Below are positions 16,120 to 25,700 of a stretch of 64,000 nucleotides of DNA, piece by piece. The translations under genes and the position numbers were made by a program. The DNA comes from Spirillospora albida (GTDB taxonomy: Bacteria; Actinomycetota; Actinomycetes; Streptosporangiales; Streptosporangiaceae). Each line of letters starts with the position of its first letter. Position 1 is the stretch's first letter. The stretch spans positions 1-64,000 of the forward strand of contig NZ_JOFJ01000013.1 in the NCBI RefSeq assembly GCF_000718255.1. Reading direction: 5' to 3'. The notes beneath the pieces were generated by a model. It was not told the DNA's origin. It did not search any database and worked only from the letters and a program-made list of their open reading frames with translations.

Positions 16120-17097
16120 ATGCCGACGTATTACGTGGCGTGGTGGAATGTGGAGAATCTCTTCGACGAGGAGAACTCGCCGCGCCGGAGCGAGAAGGTC
16201 GCGCGGGTGATCAAGAAGGACATCGCCGGCTGGACACCGCAGCTGCGCGACCGGAAGATCGCCCGGCTGGCCTCGGTCATCGCGCGGATGAACGACGGCG
16301 CCGGCCCCGACCTGCTCGGCGTCTGCGAGGTGGAGAACCGGTTCGTGCTCGACCGGCTCGCGGAGGCCGTCCACGAGCTGCTGCCGAAGCGCCGGTACGC
16401 CGTCGTGCACGCCGACACCGGTGACGCCCGCGGCATCGACGTGGCGTTCCTGCACGACGCCGGGCTGCTGGAGGCCCTGCCCGACCGGGTGTTCTTCCAC
16501 GTCGTGATGCGCCGCACCGCCACCCGGGAGATCGTCCAGGCCGGTTTCCGCACCCGGGGCGGACGTACTTGGACGGTGTTCGGCAACCACTGGCCGTCCC
16601 GCAGCGGGGGCGCGCACGAGACCGCCGGCTACCGGCACATCGCGGGCGAGACGCTGGCCTTCTTCCACCAGCGGGTCCTGGAGACCGCCGGCGCCGACGC
16701 CCCGGTCCTGGCGATGGGCGACTTCAACGACGAGCCGTTCGACCCGTCCATGGTCACCCACGCCCTCGGCGTCCGCCAGCGGCGCAGGGCGCTCGAGGGC
16801 GGCGCCCCGCGGCTGTGGAATCTGATGTGGCCCGCCATGGGCACCCCCGACGGCAGTTTCTATTACCAGGACCAGCCCAATATGCTGGACCAGTTCCTGG
16901 CCAACGCGAACATGGCGCGGGACGACTCGCCACTGCGCGTCGACGCCGAATCGGTCCGCATCCTGAAGTTCCCCGGCACGTTCGACACCGGCCCCTATCC
17001 CCGGCCCGTCCCGTTCGGCGGCATGGGGAAAAAGATCAACACGGACGGTTTCTCCGACCATTTCCCGATAGGCGTGCGCGTCACCGAGGACGGCTGA
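16120..17097 (+). CDS. Endonuclease/exonuclease/phosphatase-family protein, cytoplasmic
   Basis: 325 residues from the ATG at 16120 (CAGGAG 9 bases before). There is no signal peptide. EEP motifs appear in order: AWWNVENLFD (Asn), LGVCEVENRFVLDRL (Glu), FGNHWPSRSGG (His), LAMGDFNDEPFD (Asp/Asn) and GFSDHFPIGV (Asp-His). The NHWPSR variant and VENLFD opening are typical of the nuclease-like EEP subgroup found beside cell-surface nucleases, so Mg-dependent phosphodiesterase activity is likely. The substrate is unknown. The late block DQPNMLDQFLANANM, just before the Asp-His site, is also typical. It is convergent with the amide hydrolase gene 16 bases away, and no terminator is obvious between them. 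Confidence 0.75.
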   Translation: MPTYYVAWWNVENLFDEENSPRRSEKVARVIKKDIAGWTPQLRDRKIARLASVIARMNDGAGPDLLGVCEVENRFVLDRLAEAVHELLPKRRYAVVHADTGDARGIDVAFLHDAGLLEALPDRVFFHVVMRRTATREIVQAGFRTRGGRTWTVFGNHWPSRSGGAHETAGYRHIAGETLAFFHQRVLETAGADAPVLAMGDFNDEPFDPSMVTHALGVRQRRRALEGGAPRLWNLMWPAMGTPDGSFYYQDQPNMLDQFLANANMARDDSPLRVDAESVRILKFPGTFDTGPYPRPVPFGGMGKKINTDGFSDHFPIGVRVTEDG

Positions 17098-17113
17098 GCG
17101 GCGGCCGGACGCG

Positions 17114-18166
17114 CTAGTCCGGCTTCAGGGAGAAGGTGCGGCGCGTCCCGTAGTCGCGGTTCAGGGTCAGGTGGACGGTGCCCTGGCGCAGCTCGTACAC
17201 CGCCGACCAGCGCGTGTGGGGCTGCGCCACCGCCTGGAGGAGGCTCATGGCGTCGTCCGGGCCGAGACTCCCGCCGGTCCCGCGCAGGCGGCCGGAGATC
17301 GCGCGGTAGCGGCGGTCCGCGCGCCGCCCCGCCTCCTCCGTCTCGGCGAGGACGAAGTTGACCATGCCGTGCCAGGCGCCCGCGCCCCGGTCGATCCTGA
17401 TGCGGCCGTCGACGTACTCGACGGCCGCCGACCGGCCGGACGCGTCCGCGAGGAGGTAGTGCAGCGGCGGTTCGTCCGACTCGAACTCGACGTCGTACCG
17501 GCCGAAGACCGCGATCGCCTCGTCGACGGTGCGCGCCTCGTCGAGGACGAGCCGCTGGATGCGGGCGCTGCCGACCAGCGGGCGGCCGGCCTCCCGCGGC
17601 GGGCGCGCCTCGGGCACCTGGGCGAGCCCCACGGCGAGGCCGTGCTCGTTCACGCCGTCGAAGGGCAGCACGACCGCGCGCAGCAGCCTGCGCTGGACCG
17701 CGGCGTCGGTGGGGGCGCGCAGCGCCTCTTCGCGGCTGATGCCCAGATAGCCGATGTCGGCGAGCGCGATGGAGGCCGGGCCGTCCGGCGGCCTGGCCGT
17801 CACCAGTATCGCCGGGCTCCGCAGCCAGTCGAAGTTACGGCCGAACAGCGGGCCGCGCGGCCCCCGCGACGCGACGAACAGCGAGCAGGCCAGCGGACGC
17901 TCGGAGGGCGGGGCGAGCGTGACCGGGCGCAGCGCGTCGTAGCGGCCGTACAGTGTCATCGCCAGCAGCGGGTGGCCGGCGTCGATCACCCGGAGCGTGG
18001 CGAGGCTCCGCCGCTCGTCGGCGGTGAGGCCGGGCGGACCGCCGCCGGCCCGGGAGCCCCGCGGCCACCAGAGGACCGCACCCGCGACGGCGACGGCGAC
18101 GGCGACGGCCATCGCGGCGGCGGCGACGGCGAGGGCGGCCTTGTTCCGCCACGGTGATCGGCCCAT
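17114..18166 (-). CDS. Ntn-type linear amide C-N hydrolase (choloylglycine hydrolase-like), membrane-anchored
   Basis: 350 residues from the ATG at 18166. A GTG-rich upstream extension is possible but unlikely. An N-terminal membrane anchor (about 10-33, ALAVAAAAMAVAVAVAVAGAVLWW) leaves the enzyme outside. LACSLFVA gives the probable catalytic Cys and GPLFGRNFDW the following Arg/Asn/Asp, the signature of C59/C45-type Ntn hydrolases. DGVNEHGLAVGLAQV and the later HGMVNFVLA fit the same fold. Most Ntn enzymes of this type expose Cys by cleavage, but here Cys follows a long N-terminal part, so processing or a different mechanism is needed. Substrates in the family are bile salts, penicillin V and acyl-homoserine lactones; none can be picked here. 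Confidence 0.7.
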   Translation of the reverse strand: MGRSPWRNKAALAVAAAAMAVAVAVAVAGAVLWWPRGSRAGGGPPGLTADERRSLATLRVIDAGHPLLAMTLYGRYDALRPVTLAPPSERPLACSLFVASRGPRGPLFGRNFDWLRSPAILVTARPPDGPASIALADIGYLGISREEALRAPTDAAVQRRLLRAVVLPFDGVNEHGLAVGLAQVPEARPPREAGRPLVGSARIQRLVLDEARTVDEAIAVFGRYDVEFESDEPPLHYLLADASGRSAAVEYVDGRIRIDRGAGAWHGMVNFVLAETEEAGRRADRRYRAISGRLRGTGGSLGPDDAMSLLQAVAQPHTRWSAVYELRQGTVHLTLNRDYGTRRTFSLKPD

Positions 18167-18242
18167 CTCTCCGCTATAGCACCACCCGGTACGGGCGACA
18201 AGGCGCGACGGCCGCCCGGGCCCTCTCGGCAGCACCGTCGTT

Positions 18243-18261
18243 TAAGGTTAGCCTTGCCTTA
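18243..18261 (+). promoter_or_regulatory. DtxR/IdeR-type iron box 1 (reductase/ABC transporter operon)
   Basis: The 19-mer TAAGGTTAGCCTTGCCTTA closely matches the actinobacterial iron box TTAGGTTAGGCTAACCTAA. It ends 20 bases before the GTG of the FhuF-like gene. Expected action: with Fe2+ the DtxR/IdeR/DmdR regulator binds and represses; low iron opens the operon. Confidence 0.85.
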
Positions 18262-18281
18262 TTTGTGACCGCGGAGGGGCC

Positions 18282-19043
18282 GTGAACGCGACTCGGATCA
18301 GTGCGGGCATCGTCGGGCGGGCCGCCGAGGAGGCCCTGGAACCCCTCTTCGAGCGCCTGCGGGCCATCGCAGCGACCGGGATGCCGCTCGGCGCGGTCCC
18401 CGGCCTCCGGCCTCCGGGGGACGGGTGGGCGGCCGTCGGTGAGCTGACCGTCCCGCCCCACGACCGGCTCGGAGAACTCGTCGGCGCGGTCGAGCGGCAG
18501 TGGGACGCCCCCGCGCACGTCGCCGCCGCCCTGTGGTGGAAAAGCTTCTCCTACTGGTCGACGCTCCCGGCCGTGCTGGGCTGGGCGCTCAACCGGCGGG
18601 TGCCCGTGCCGGCGCCGGACACCACGATGGTGCGCACCATCGCCGAGGAACCCCGCATGCAGGTGGCCGCGACGGAGTTCCGCGTCGTCACCGGAGACAC
18701 CGGCGAACTGGGCGAGGTCATCGCCGGGACGCTCCTTCGCGACCTGCACGCGCCCCTCATCGAGGCGCTCCACGCGCTGACCCGGGCGGGCCGGCGCGGG
18801 CTGTGGGGGTCGGTCGCCGAAGCCCTGGCCGACCCGCTGATCTGGTTCGCCGACGACCTCGTCGACGACCCCGCCGCGGCCGCGCGGGCGCTGCTGGACG
18901 CCGTCGGGGAGCCGGTGGCCGGCCTGGTCGAGCTGCCCGGACCGCGGCGGCGCACCTGCTGCCTGTGGGTGACGCTGCCGGGCCGGGAGCCGTGCTCGAC
19001 CTGCTGCGTGACCGGGGAGGGGAACGCCCGTGCGGGGTCGTGA
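18282..19043 (+). CDS. FhuF-like 2Fe-2S siderophore-iron reductase
   Basis: 253 residues from the GTG at 18282 (GGAGGGG just upstream). The C-terminus holds the diagnostic FhuF cluster TCC-x10-C-x2-C (TCCLW...PCSTCC), which binds the unusual 2Fe-2S centre used to reduce Fe3+ in hydroxamate siderophores inside the cell. The centre of the protein has the AAALWWKSFSYW and related aromatic blocks usual in the family, and size matches (about 250-260). It is the first gene behind iron box 1 and overlaps the next gene by 14 bases. With a hydroxamate NRPS and FecCD uptake in the same locus, release of iron from the imported ferric siderophore is the likely task. Confidence 0.85.
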   Translation: MNATRISAGIVGRAAEEALEPLFERLRAIAATGMPLGAVPGLRPPGDGWAAVGELTVPPHDRLGELVGAVERQWDAPAHVAAALWWKSFSYWSTLPAVLGWALNRRVPVPAPDTTMVRTIAEEPRMQVAATEFRVVTGDTGELGEVIAGTLLRDLHAPLIEALHALTRAGRRGLWGSVAEALADPLIWFADDLVDDPAAAARALLDAVGEPVAGLVELPGPRRRTCCLWVTLPGREPCSTCCVTGEGNARAGS

Positions 19044-20706
19044 CGTCATGCGGCGGACGGTCGCCGGGCAGTGGCGGTCCGCGGCGGGCAGCGCCGTGCT
19101 GGGCGCCGGCCACCAGACGGGCGAGGTGCTCGTGCCCGTCGTGATCGGCGTGGTCATCGACGAGGCGATCAGGACCGGGGACGGGTCCGCGCTCGTCCGG
19201 TGGACCATCGTGCTGGCCCTCGTCTTCACCGGGCTGTCGCTCAGTTACCGGTTCTGCTTCCGCCTCGCGGAACGGGCCTCGGAGCGCGCCGCGCACGCGC
19301 TGCGCATGGAACTGACCCGGCGGACGCTCGATCCGCGGGGCGGCGCGGAGGCCGGGCGGCTGCCGGGCGAGCTCGCGAGCGTCGCGTCCGGCGACACCAA
19401 GCGCGTCGGCGCCGTGCACGTGGCCCTCGCGGCCGGGGCGACGGCCCTCGCCGGGATGCTGGCGGGCGGCGTCGCGCTGCTCGCCGTGTCGGTGCCGCTG
19501 GGGCTGCTCGTCCTGCTGGGCATCCCGCCCGTGCTGGGCCTCGCCCACCTGCTCGGCAAGCCGCTGGAGCGGCACAGCGGCGCGGAGCAGGAGCGCGCCG
19601 CGCACGCCTCCGGGGTGGCCGCCGACCTGATCGCCGGACTGCGGGTGCTCAAGGGCCTGGGAGCCGAACGCGCGGCGGTGGAGCGCTACCGGCGCACCAG
19701 CCGCGACTCCCTGGCCGCGACCGTGCGGGCGGCCCGCGCGCAGGCGTGGCACGACGGCGTGATGCTGATGGTGACCGGCGCCTTCATCGCGGTCGTCGCG
19801 CTGGTCGGCGGGCGGCTGGCCGTCTCGGGCGACATCACCGTCGGCCAGCTCGTCGCGGCGGTGGGCCTGGCGCAGTTCCTGCTGACGCCGCTGTCGATCC
19901 TCGCGTGGGCCAACGGCGAGTTCGCGCAGGGGCGCGCGTCGGCGGCCCGCGTCGCCGCCGTCCTCGGCGCGCCGCCCGCCGTCGCCGGAGGGGAGGGCGG
20001 GCCGCCGCGGCCGGTGCGCGGCGGGATCCGGCTCGTCGACGTCGCTCACGGTGACGCCCTGCGCAAGCTGAACCTGGAGGCCGCGCCGGGCGAGATGCTG
20101 GGCGTCGTGACGACGGACCCGGCCGCCGCCACCGCGCTCCTGCGGCTGCTCGGCCGTTCCGCCGACCCCGATTCGGGCACGGTCGAGCTGGACGGGACGC
20201 CCCTCTCCGCCCTCGATCCGGCGGAGGTCCGGCGGACGGTCCTGGTCGCCGACCACGACGCCGACCTGTTCGAGGGCACTCTGCTGGAGAACGTCGCCGC
20301 GCCCGCCGCCGGACGTCCGGTGGAGCCCGCGATGGCCGCCGCCTCCGCGGACGAGGTCGCCGCCGATCTGCCGCACGGCGCCGGAACCGTCCTCACCGAG
20401 CGGGGCCGGTCGCTGTCCGGCGGGCAGCGGCAGCGCGTCGCGCTCGCCCGCGCGCTGGCCGCCGCCGCGCCGGTGCTGGTGCTGCACGACCCGACCACCG
20501 CGGTCGACGCGGTCACCGAGGCGCGGATCGCGGCGGGGCTGCGCGCCGTCCGCGCCGGGCGCACGACGATCGTCGTGGCGACCGGCCCCGCGCTGCTGGC
20601 GGCGGCCGACCGGGTGGTGCTGGTCGAGGGCGGCGCCGTGACCGCCGAAGGCGTCCACGCGCGGCTGGTCCACGAGTACCCGGCCTACCGCGCGGCCGTC
20701 CTGTGA
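19030..20706 (+). CDS. ABC transporter, permease-ATPase half 1 (degenerate ATPase)
   Basis: 558 residues: six membrane segments in the first 310 residues, then a nucleotide-binding domain. The Walker A loop is lost (GVVTTDPAAATALLRLL, no GxxGxGKT lysine). The Walker B strand ends LVLHDPTTAVDA, with Pro where the catalytic Glu should be, and the switch His is missing (VVATGP). The signature LSGGQRQRVALARAL is intact. The domain can therefore contribute a signature but not hydrolyse ATP at its own site. The start overlaps the reductase gene by 14 bases and the stop overlaps the next ORF, so translation is probably coupled. It should pair with the following half-transporter. Direction is unproven: siderophore export is the first guess, and the IrtA/IrtB importer pair of mycobacteria is the alternative. 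Confidence 0.85.
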   Translation: MRGRDVMRRTVAGQWRSAAGSAVLGAGHQTGEVLVPVVIGVVIDEAIRTGDGSALVRWTIVLALVFTGLSLSYRFCFRLAERASERAAHALRMELTRRTLDPRGGAEAGRLPGELASVASGDTKRVGAVHVALAAGATALAGMLAGGVALLAVSVPLGLLVLLGIPPVLGLAHLLGKPLERHSGAEQERAAHASGVAADLIAGLRVLKGLGAERAAVERYRRTSRDSLAATVRAARAQAWHDGVMLMVTGAFIAVVALVGGRLAVSGDITVGQLVAAVGLAQFLLTPLSILAWANGEFAQGRASAARVAAVLGAPPAVAGGEGGPPRPVRGGIRLVDVAHGDALRKLNLEAAPGEMLGVVTTDPAAATALLRLLGRSADPDSGTVELDGTPLSALDPAEVRRTVLVADHDADLFEGTLLENVAAPAAGRPVEPAMAAASADEVAADLPHGAGTVLTERGRSLSGGQRQRVALARALAAAAPVLVLHDPTTAVDAVTEARIAAGLRAVRAGRTTIVVATGPALLAAADRVVLVEGGAVTAEGVHARLVHEYPAYRAAVL

Positions 20707-20726
20707 ACGAGGAGAGAGACCTCCCG

Positions 20727-22499
20727 ATGGCGACCACCCACGAGCGGGAGCTGCTGCCGACGGCCTCGGCGGCCCGCACCGGCGCCGCCGTGCGCGCGCT
20801 GGCGCGCCCGCACCGCCGCACGCTCGCGGCCGGCTTCCTGACCCTGGTCGCCGCGACCGCGGCCGGGCTCCTCACCGCCCCGGTCCTGGGCCGCGTCATC
20901 GACCTCGTCGCCGGTGGCGCGCCCGCGTCGGCGATCACCGCGCCCGCCGGCTGGCTCGCGGTGATCGCCGTGGTGCAGGGCGTCGCGACCGCGTACGGGC
21001 TGGGACTGGTCGCCCGCGCGGGCGAGGGGATGCTCGCGACGCTGCGGGAGCGGTTCGTGGACCGGGCGCTGCGGCTTCCGCTGGAGCGGGTCGAGCGGGC
21101 GGGGTCGGGCGACCTGACGTCGCGGGTCACCAACGACGTCACCGTGATCACGACGGTGGTCCGGGAGGCGGTGCCGGCGCTGGGCCGGTCGCTGCTGACC
21201 ATCGCCCTGACGCTGGTCGCCCTCGCCGTCCTCGACTGGCGGTTCCTGCTGGTGGCGCTGCTCGCGGTGCCCGTCCAGGCGCACACGGTGCGGTGGTACG
21301 TGCGCCGGGCGGTCCCGCTGTACGCGGCCCAGCGCGTCGCGATCGGGGCGCAGCAGCAGGAGCTGCTCGGCTCGGTCGGCGGCGCGTCCACCGTGCGGGC
21401 GTTCCGGCTGGAGGACGAGCACGCCGAGCGGGTCGGGAGGCGCTCCCTCGCGGCGGTGGAGCTGGCCCTGAAGGGCGTGCGGCTCGTCACCCGCTTCTAC
21501 TCCCGCCTCAACCTCGCGGAGTTCGTCGGCCTGGCGGCGGTGCTCGCTGCCGGGTTCCTCCTCGTCCGGAACGGGAGCGTCAGCATCGGCACCGCCAGCG
21601 CCGCCGCCCTGTACTTCCACAACCTGTTCGGCCCGATCAACGTCGCGCTCGGCCTGGTGGACGACGCGCAGAGCGCCCTCGCCGGCCTCGCCCGCCTGAT
21701 CGGCGTGGCGGACACGGCGCCGGTCCCGTCCGAGAGACCGGCGGAACCCGCACGGGACGGGACGATCCGCGTCGAGGGCGTCGGGTACTCCTACCGGCCC
21801 GGCCACCCGGTCCTGCACGACATCGACCTGCACATCGCGGAGAAGGAGCGGGTGGCGCTCGTCGGAGCGAGCGGCGCGGGCAAGACGACCCTCGCCCGGC
21901 TGATCGCGGGCATCCACGCCCCGGACACGGGCACCCTCACCGTCGGCGGCGCGGAGCCCCGGCCGGACGATGCCGCCGGCAGCGGCCGCCGCGTCGCGCT
22001 GGTGACGCAGGAGGTGCACGTCTTCACCGGCCCCCTGGCCGACGACCTGCGGCTCGCCCGCCCGGAGGCGACGGACGAGGAGCTGCGCGAGGCGCTGGAG
22101 CGGGTGGGCGCCCTGCGATGGGCACGGGCGCTCCCCCAGGGCCTGGACACAGTGGTCGGCGAGAGCGGGCACCGGCTCACCGCCGCGCAGGCCCAGCAGC
22201 TCGCGCTCGCCCGCCTCGTCCTGGCCGACCCCCCGGTGGTGGTGCTGGACGAGGCGACGGCGGAGGCCGGGAGCGCCGGCGCGCGCGAGCTGGAGTCCGC
22301 CGCGGACGCGGCGGCCGAGGGCCGGACGGCCCTGATCGTCGCGCACCGGCTCACCCAGGCGGCGACCGCCGACCGGATCATCACCCTCGACGCCGGACGG
22401 GTCGTCGAGAGCGGCCCCCACCGGGAGCTGGTCGAGGCGGGCGGCCGCTACGCCGAGCTCTGGCGCGCCTGGTCGGACGGCCGCCGGGACGACCTCTAG
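20727..22499 (+). CDS. ABC transporter, permease-ATPase half 2 (catalytic ATPase)
   Basis: 590 residues from the ATG at 20727, which has GAGGAG ten bases upstream. A GTG at 20703 that overlaps the previous stop is the alternative. Six membrane segments are followed by a nucleotide-binding domain with an intact Walker A (VGASGAGKTTLARL), Walker B with Glu (VVVLDEATAEAG) and switch His (IVAHRLTQA), but a broken signature (LTAAQAQQLALARL instead of LSGGQ). It is the exact complement of half 1. One composite site (this Walker A/B with the partner's LSGGQ) is complete and the other is dead on all sides. The stop codon overlaps that of mbtH on the other strand. Role: siderophore or ferric-siderophore transport with the upstream half. 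Confidence 0.9.
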   Translation: MATTHERELLPTASAARTGAAVRALARPHRRTLAAGFLTLVAATAAGLLTAPVLGRVIDLVAGGAPASAITAPAGWLAVIAVVQGVATAYGLGLVARAGEGMLATLRERFVDRALRLPLERVERAGSGDLTSRVTNDVTVITTVVREAVPALGRSLLTIALTLVALAVLDWRFLLVALLAVPVQAHTVRWYVRRAVPLYAAQRVAIGAQQQELLGSVGGASTVRAFRLEDEHAERVGRRSLAAVELALKGVRLVTRFYSRLNLAEFVGLAAVLAAGFLLVRNGSVSIGTASAAALYFHNLFGPINVALGLVDDAQSALAGLARLIGVADTAPVPSERPAEPARDGTIRVEGVGYSYRPGHPVLHDIDLHIAEKERVALVGASGAGKTTLARLIAGIHAPDTGTLTVGGAEPRPDDAAGSGRRVALVTQEVHVFTGPLADDLRLARPEATDEELREALERVGALRWARALPQGLDTVVGESGHRLTAAQAQQLALARLVLADPPVVVLDEATAEAGSAGARELESAADAAAEGRTALIVAHRLTQAATADRIITLDAGRVVESGPHRELVEAGGRYAELWRAWSDGRRDDL

Positions 22500-22714
22500 G
22501 CGCCGGAGTCCATGGCCTCCGCCAGGCTGCGGGGGCGCATGTCGGTCCAGTTCTCCTCGATGTAGGCCAGGCACGCGTCGCGGGAGTCCTCGCCGAAGGC
22601 GGTGTCCCACCCGGCCGGCACCTCGGCGAACGACGGCCACAGCGAGTGCTGGCCCTCCGCGTTCACCAGGACGAGGAAGCGGCCGTCGGGGTCCTCGAAC
22701 GGGTTGGTGCTCAT
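22496..22714 (-). CDS. mbtH: MbtH-family NRPS accessory protein
   Basis: 72 residues, full family length. It shows the conserved core NPFEDPDGRFLVLVNAEGQHS and LWPSFAEVPAGW, then EENWTDMRPRSL with the invariant Trp residues. MbtH proteins bind adenylation domains and are needed for their folding and activity. Its ATG overlaps the TGA of the NRPS (ATGA), so the two are translationally coupled. Its own TAG overlaps the TAG of the convergent ABC gene within the four bases CTAG. It should serve all four A domains upstream. Confidence 0.97.
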   Translation of the reverse strand: MSTNPFEDPDGRFLVLVNAEGQHSLWPSFAEVPAGWDTAFGEDSRDACLAYIEENWTDMRPRSLAEAMDSGA

Positions 22715-25700
22715 CGGGCGTTCCTCCTCAGGATGTCGAGCAGTTCGTCCGCCAGGCCCTGGACCGTCGCCCGGTCGAACAGGCCCGGGTCGTAGCGCAC
22801 GACGCAGTCCACGGCGCCGGGGCCTGGCGGTTCGTAGTAGCCGAGCGCCAGCTCGGCGGGGGGCGCCCCGGCCGGGACGGGCTCGAACGCCGCGCCGAGA
22901 CCCGGGACGTCCGACAGGCGCGCCTGCTCGTGCTGGATCAGCATCACCTGCGGCGCGGCGAGGCCGAGCGCGTCCGCGACCCGGGCGAACGGGACGTCCT
23001 GCCGGTCGAGCGCCGCCAGGCCGGTCTCCCGGACCCGGGCGAGCAGCTCGGTGAAGGCGGGGTCCCCGGCGGTGCCGGTGCGCAGCACGACGAGGTTGGA
23101 GAAGCAGCCGACGAGGCCGTTGAGCCGCTCGTCGGCGCGGCCCGCGACCGGGGAGGCGATCGGCACGTCGGTGCCCGCGCCGTGCCGGGTGAGCAGCGTG
23201 GCGAAAGCCGCCTGGAGGACCATGAACAGGCTCGTCCCGGCCCCCGCGAGGGCGCCGAGCGCCCGGTGCAGGCCGGCGTCGATCCGGAACTCGACGTGCT
23301 CCGCCGGCCCCCCGCGCGCGCCGGACGGCCGGTCCCACGGCAGGTGGATGCGGGGCGGCATCCCGGCGAGCGCCTCGCGCCAGTAGGCGAGCTGCTCCCC
23401 GCCGACCTCGCCGAGGACGCGGTGGGCCCACAGCGTGTAGTCGGTGTAGGAGACCGGGAGCGGCCGCCAGCCGGGTTCCCGCCCCCGCCGCCGCGCCGCG
23501 TACGCGGTGGCGAAGTCGCGGCTCAGCGGCACGGTCGACCATTCGTCCACACCGATGTGGTGCGCCGTCAGCAGCAGCGCCTGGGCGCCGCCCGGGTCGG
23601 TGAGCAGGCGGGCGCGCAGCGGCGGGCGGCCCGCCGCACCGGCCGGTTCCCGCGCCAGATCCCGGACGGCCCGGTCCAGATCGGCGACCGCGACGTGCTC
23701 CAGGACCGGCTCGGCCGGTCCGGGGCCGCGCTCGGTGAAGCAGGTGCGGAGCGGTTCGTGGCGTCCGGCCACATCGGAGAGCGCGACCGCGAGCGCCGGC
23801 GCGTCGAACCCGTCCGGTGACCGCAGCACCATCGCCGAGTCGTAGCCCGTGTCCCGCGAGCGGCGGGCCCACTGCCATTCCTGGGGCGGCGCCAGCGGCA
23901 CCGTCTCCGGGCGCCCGGCGGCGACGGTCAGGCGCGGCCCGCCGCCGGACGCGTCCGTCCCGTCGAGGCGTTCCGCGAGCGCCGCGACCGTGGGCGCGTC
24001 GAACACGTCGCGCAGGGAGACCCCCGCGTCCAGGACGGCGCGGACGCGGCCGACGAGGCGCATCGCCGACATGGAGTGCCCGCCCAGCTCGAAGAAGCCG
24101 TCGTGCACACCGACCTCCGGCAGGCCGAGAACCTCCGCGAACAGTTCGGAGAGGACCCGCTGCCGCGCGGTGGCGGGCCGGGCGGACCCGGTCATCGACC
24201 CCCGGTCGGGCACGGGCAGCGCGCCGCGGTCGAGCTTGCCGTTGGGGGTGAGCGGCAGCGGGCCGTCGAGCACCACCACGGCCGCCGGGACCATGTACTC
24301 GGGCAGCAGCGAGCCGACGTGGGTCCGCAGTTCCGCCGGGACGAGCGGAGCGGCGCCCGGTTCGGGGACCGCGTACCCGATGAGCCTCGTGTCCGGGCCG
24401 CTCCGGTCGGCGACCACGGCCGCCTGCCGGACGCCCGGATGCCGGGTCAGCGCCCCGGCGACCTCGCCCGGCTCGATCCGGAACCCGCGGACCTTGACCT
24501 GGTCGTCCGAGCGGCCGAGGAAGCCGAGCAGCCCCCGGGCGCTCCAGCGGGCGCGGTCGCCCGTCCGGTACATGCGCGCGCCGGGCGGGCCGAACGGGCA
24601 CGCGACGAACCGCTCGGCGGACAGCCCCGGGCGGCCCAGGTAGCCGCGCGCGAGACCGCGTCCGGCGATGTACAGCTCGCCGGCGACACCGGGCGGCACC
24701 GGCCGCAGCCGTTCGTCCAGCACGTACGCGCGGGTGTTGGGGTCGGGCACGCCGATCGGCACCGCCCCCGACCAGCCGGGCTCGGCCGCCCACAGGGTCG
24801 AGTTCACCGTCGCCTCCGTCAGCCCGTAGGCCGCCAGCAGGCGCAGGTGCCCGGCCCAGCGCGCGATCACGTCCGGCGGCACGGTCTCGGTTCCCACCAG
24901 CACGGTCGCGCCCGCCGGAGGCGCGCACCCGGCGGGCAGCGCGGCGACCAGTGAGGGCGGCAGGATCGCGTGCGTGACGCCCTGCTCGTGCATGAAACCG
25001 GTCAGCTCAGGGCCGGGCACGCGCGCTTCGTCGGGGACGAGGACGAGGCGGCCGCCGTGGCAGAGCGCCATGGCCAGCTCGAAGACCGTCACGTCGAAGC
25101 CGATGGACGCGAACTGCAGGACACGGCTGTCGGAGGTCAGGCCCATCCGGTCGACGGCGGTCGCGACCAGGCTCCCGATGCCCTCGTGCGGGACCACGAC
25201 GCCCTTCGGCCGGCCGGTGGAGCCGGACGTGTAGATCACGTACGCGGCCTGGTCGAGCGCGGGACCGGACAGGGCGGGCGAATCCGGCCGGTGATCCGGC
25301 CCCTCCCCCTCCGGATCGCCGCCGGAAGGGCCGTCCAGCACCACGGTCCGCACCCCGTCGACCTCCGGCACCTTCCCGGCGACCTGCTCGGATACGACGA
25401 CGGCCGCGGCCTTCGCGTCGCCGAGCATGTAGGCGAGCCGGTCGGCGGGGTGCGCGAGGTCGAGCGGCAGGAACGCGGCGCCCAGCCTGTTCGCGCCGAG
25501 CATCACCGCGACCATCTCCGCCGAGCGCGGCACCGCGACGCCGACGACGCTCTCGGGCCCCGCGCCGTGGCGGGCGAGCAGCCGCGCCATGCGGTCCGCC
25601 AGCGCGTCGAGCTCGGCGTAGGTGAGGGCGCGGCGGCCGTCGACGACCGCGACGGCGTCCGGGCGCTCGGCCGCGTGCCGCGCGAACATCCCGGTGAGGG

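Noticed and set aside
19030..22499. Calling the ABC pair IrtA/IrtB importers
   Set aside because: IrtA has an N-terminal siderophore-interacting FAD domain that is absent here; direction of transport cannot be decided from sequence.
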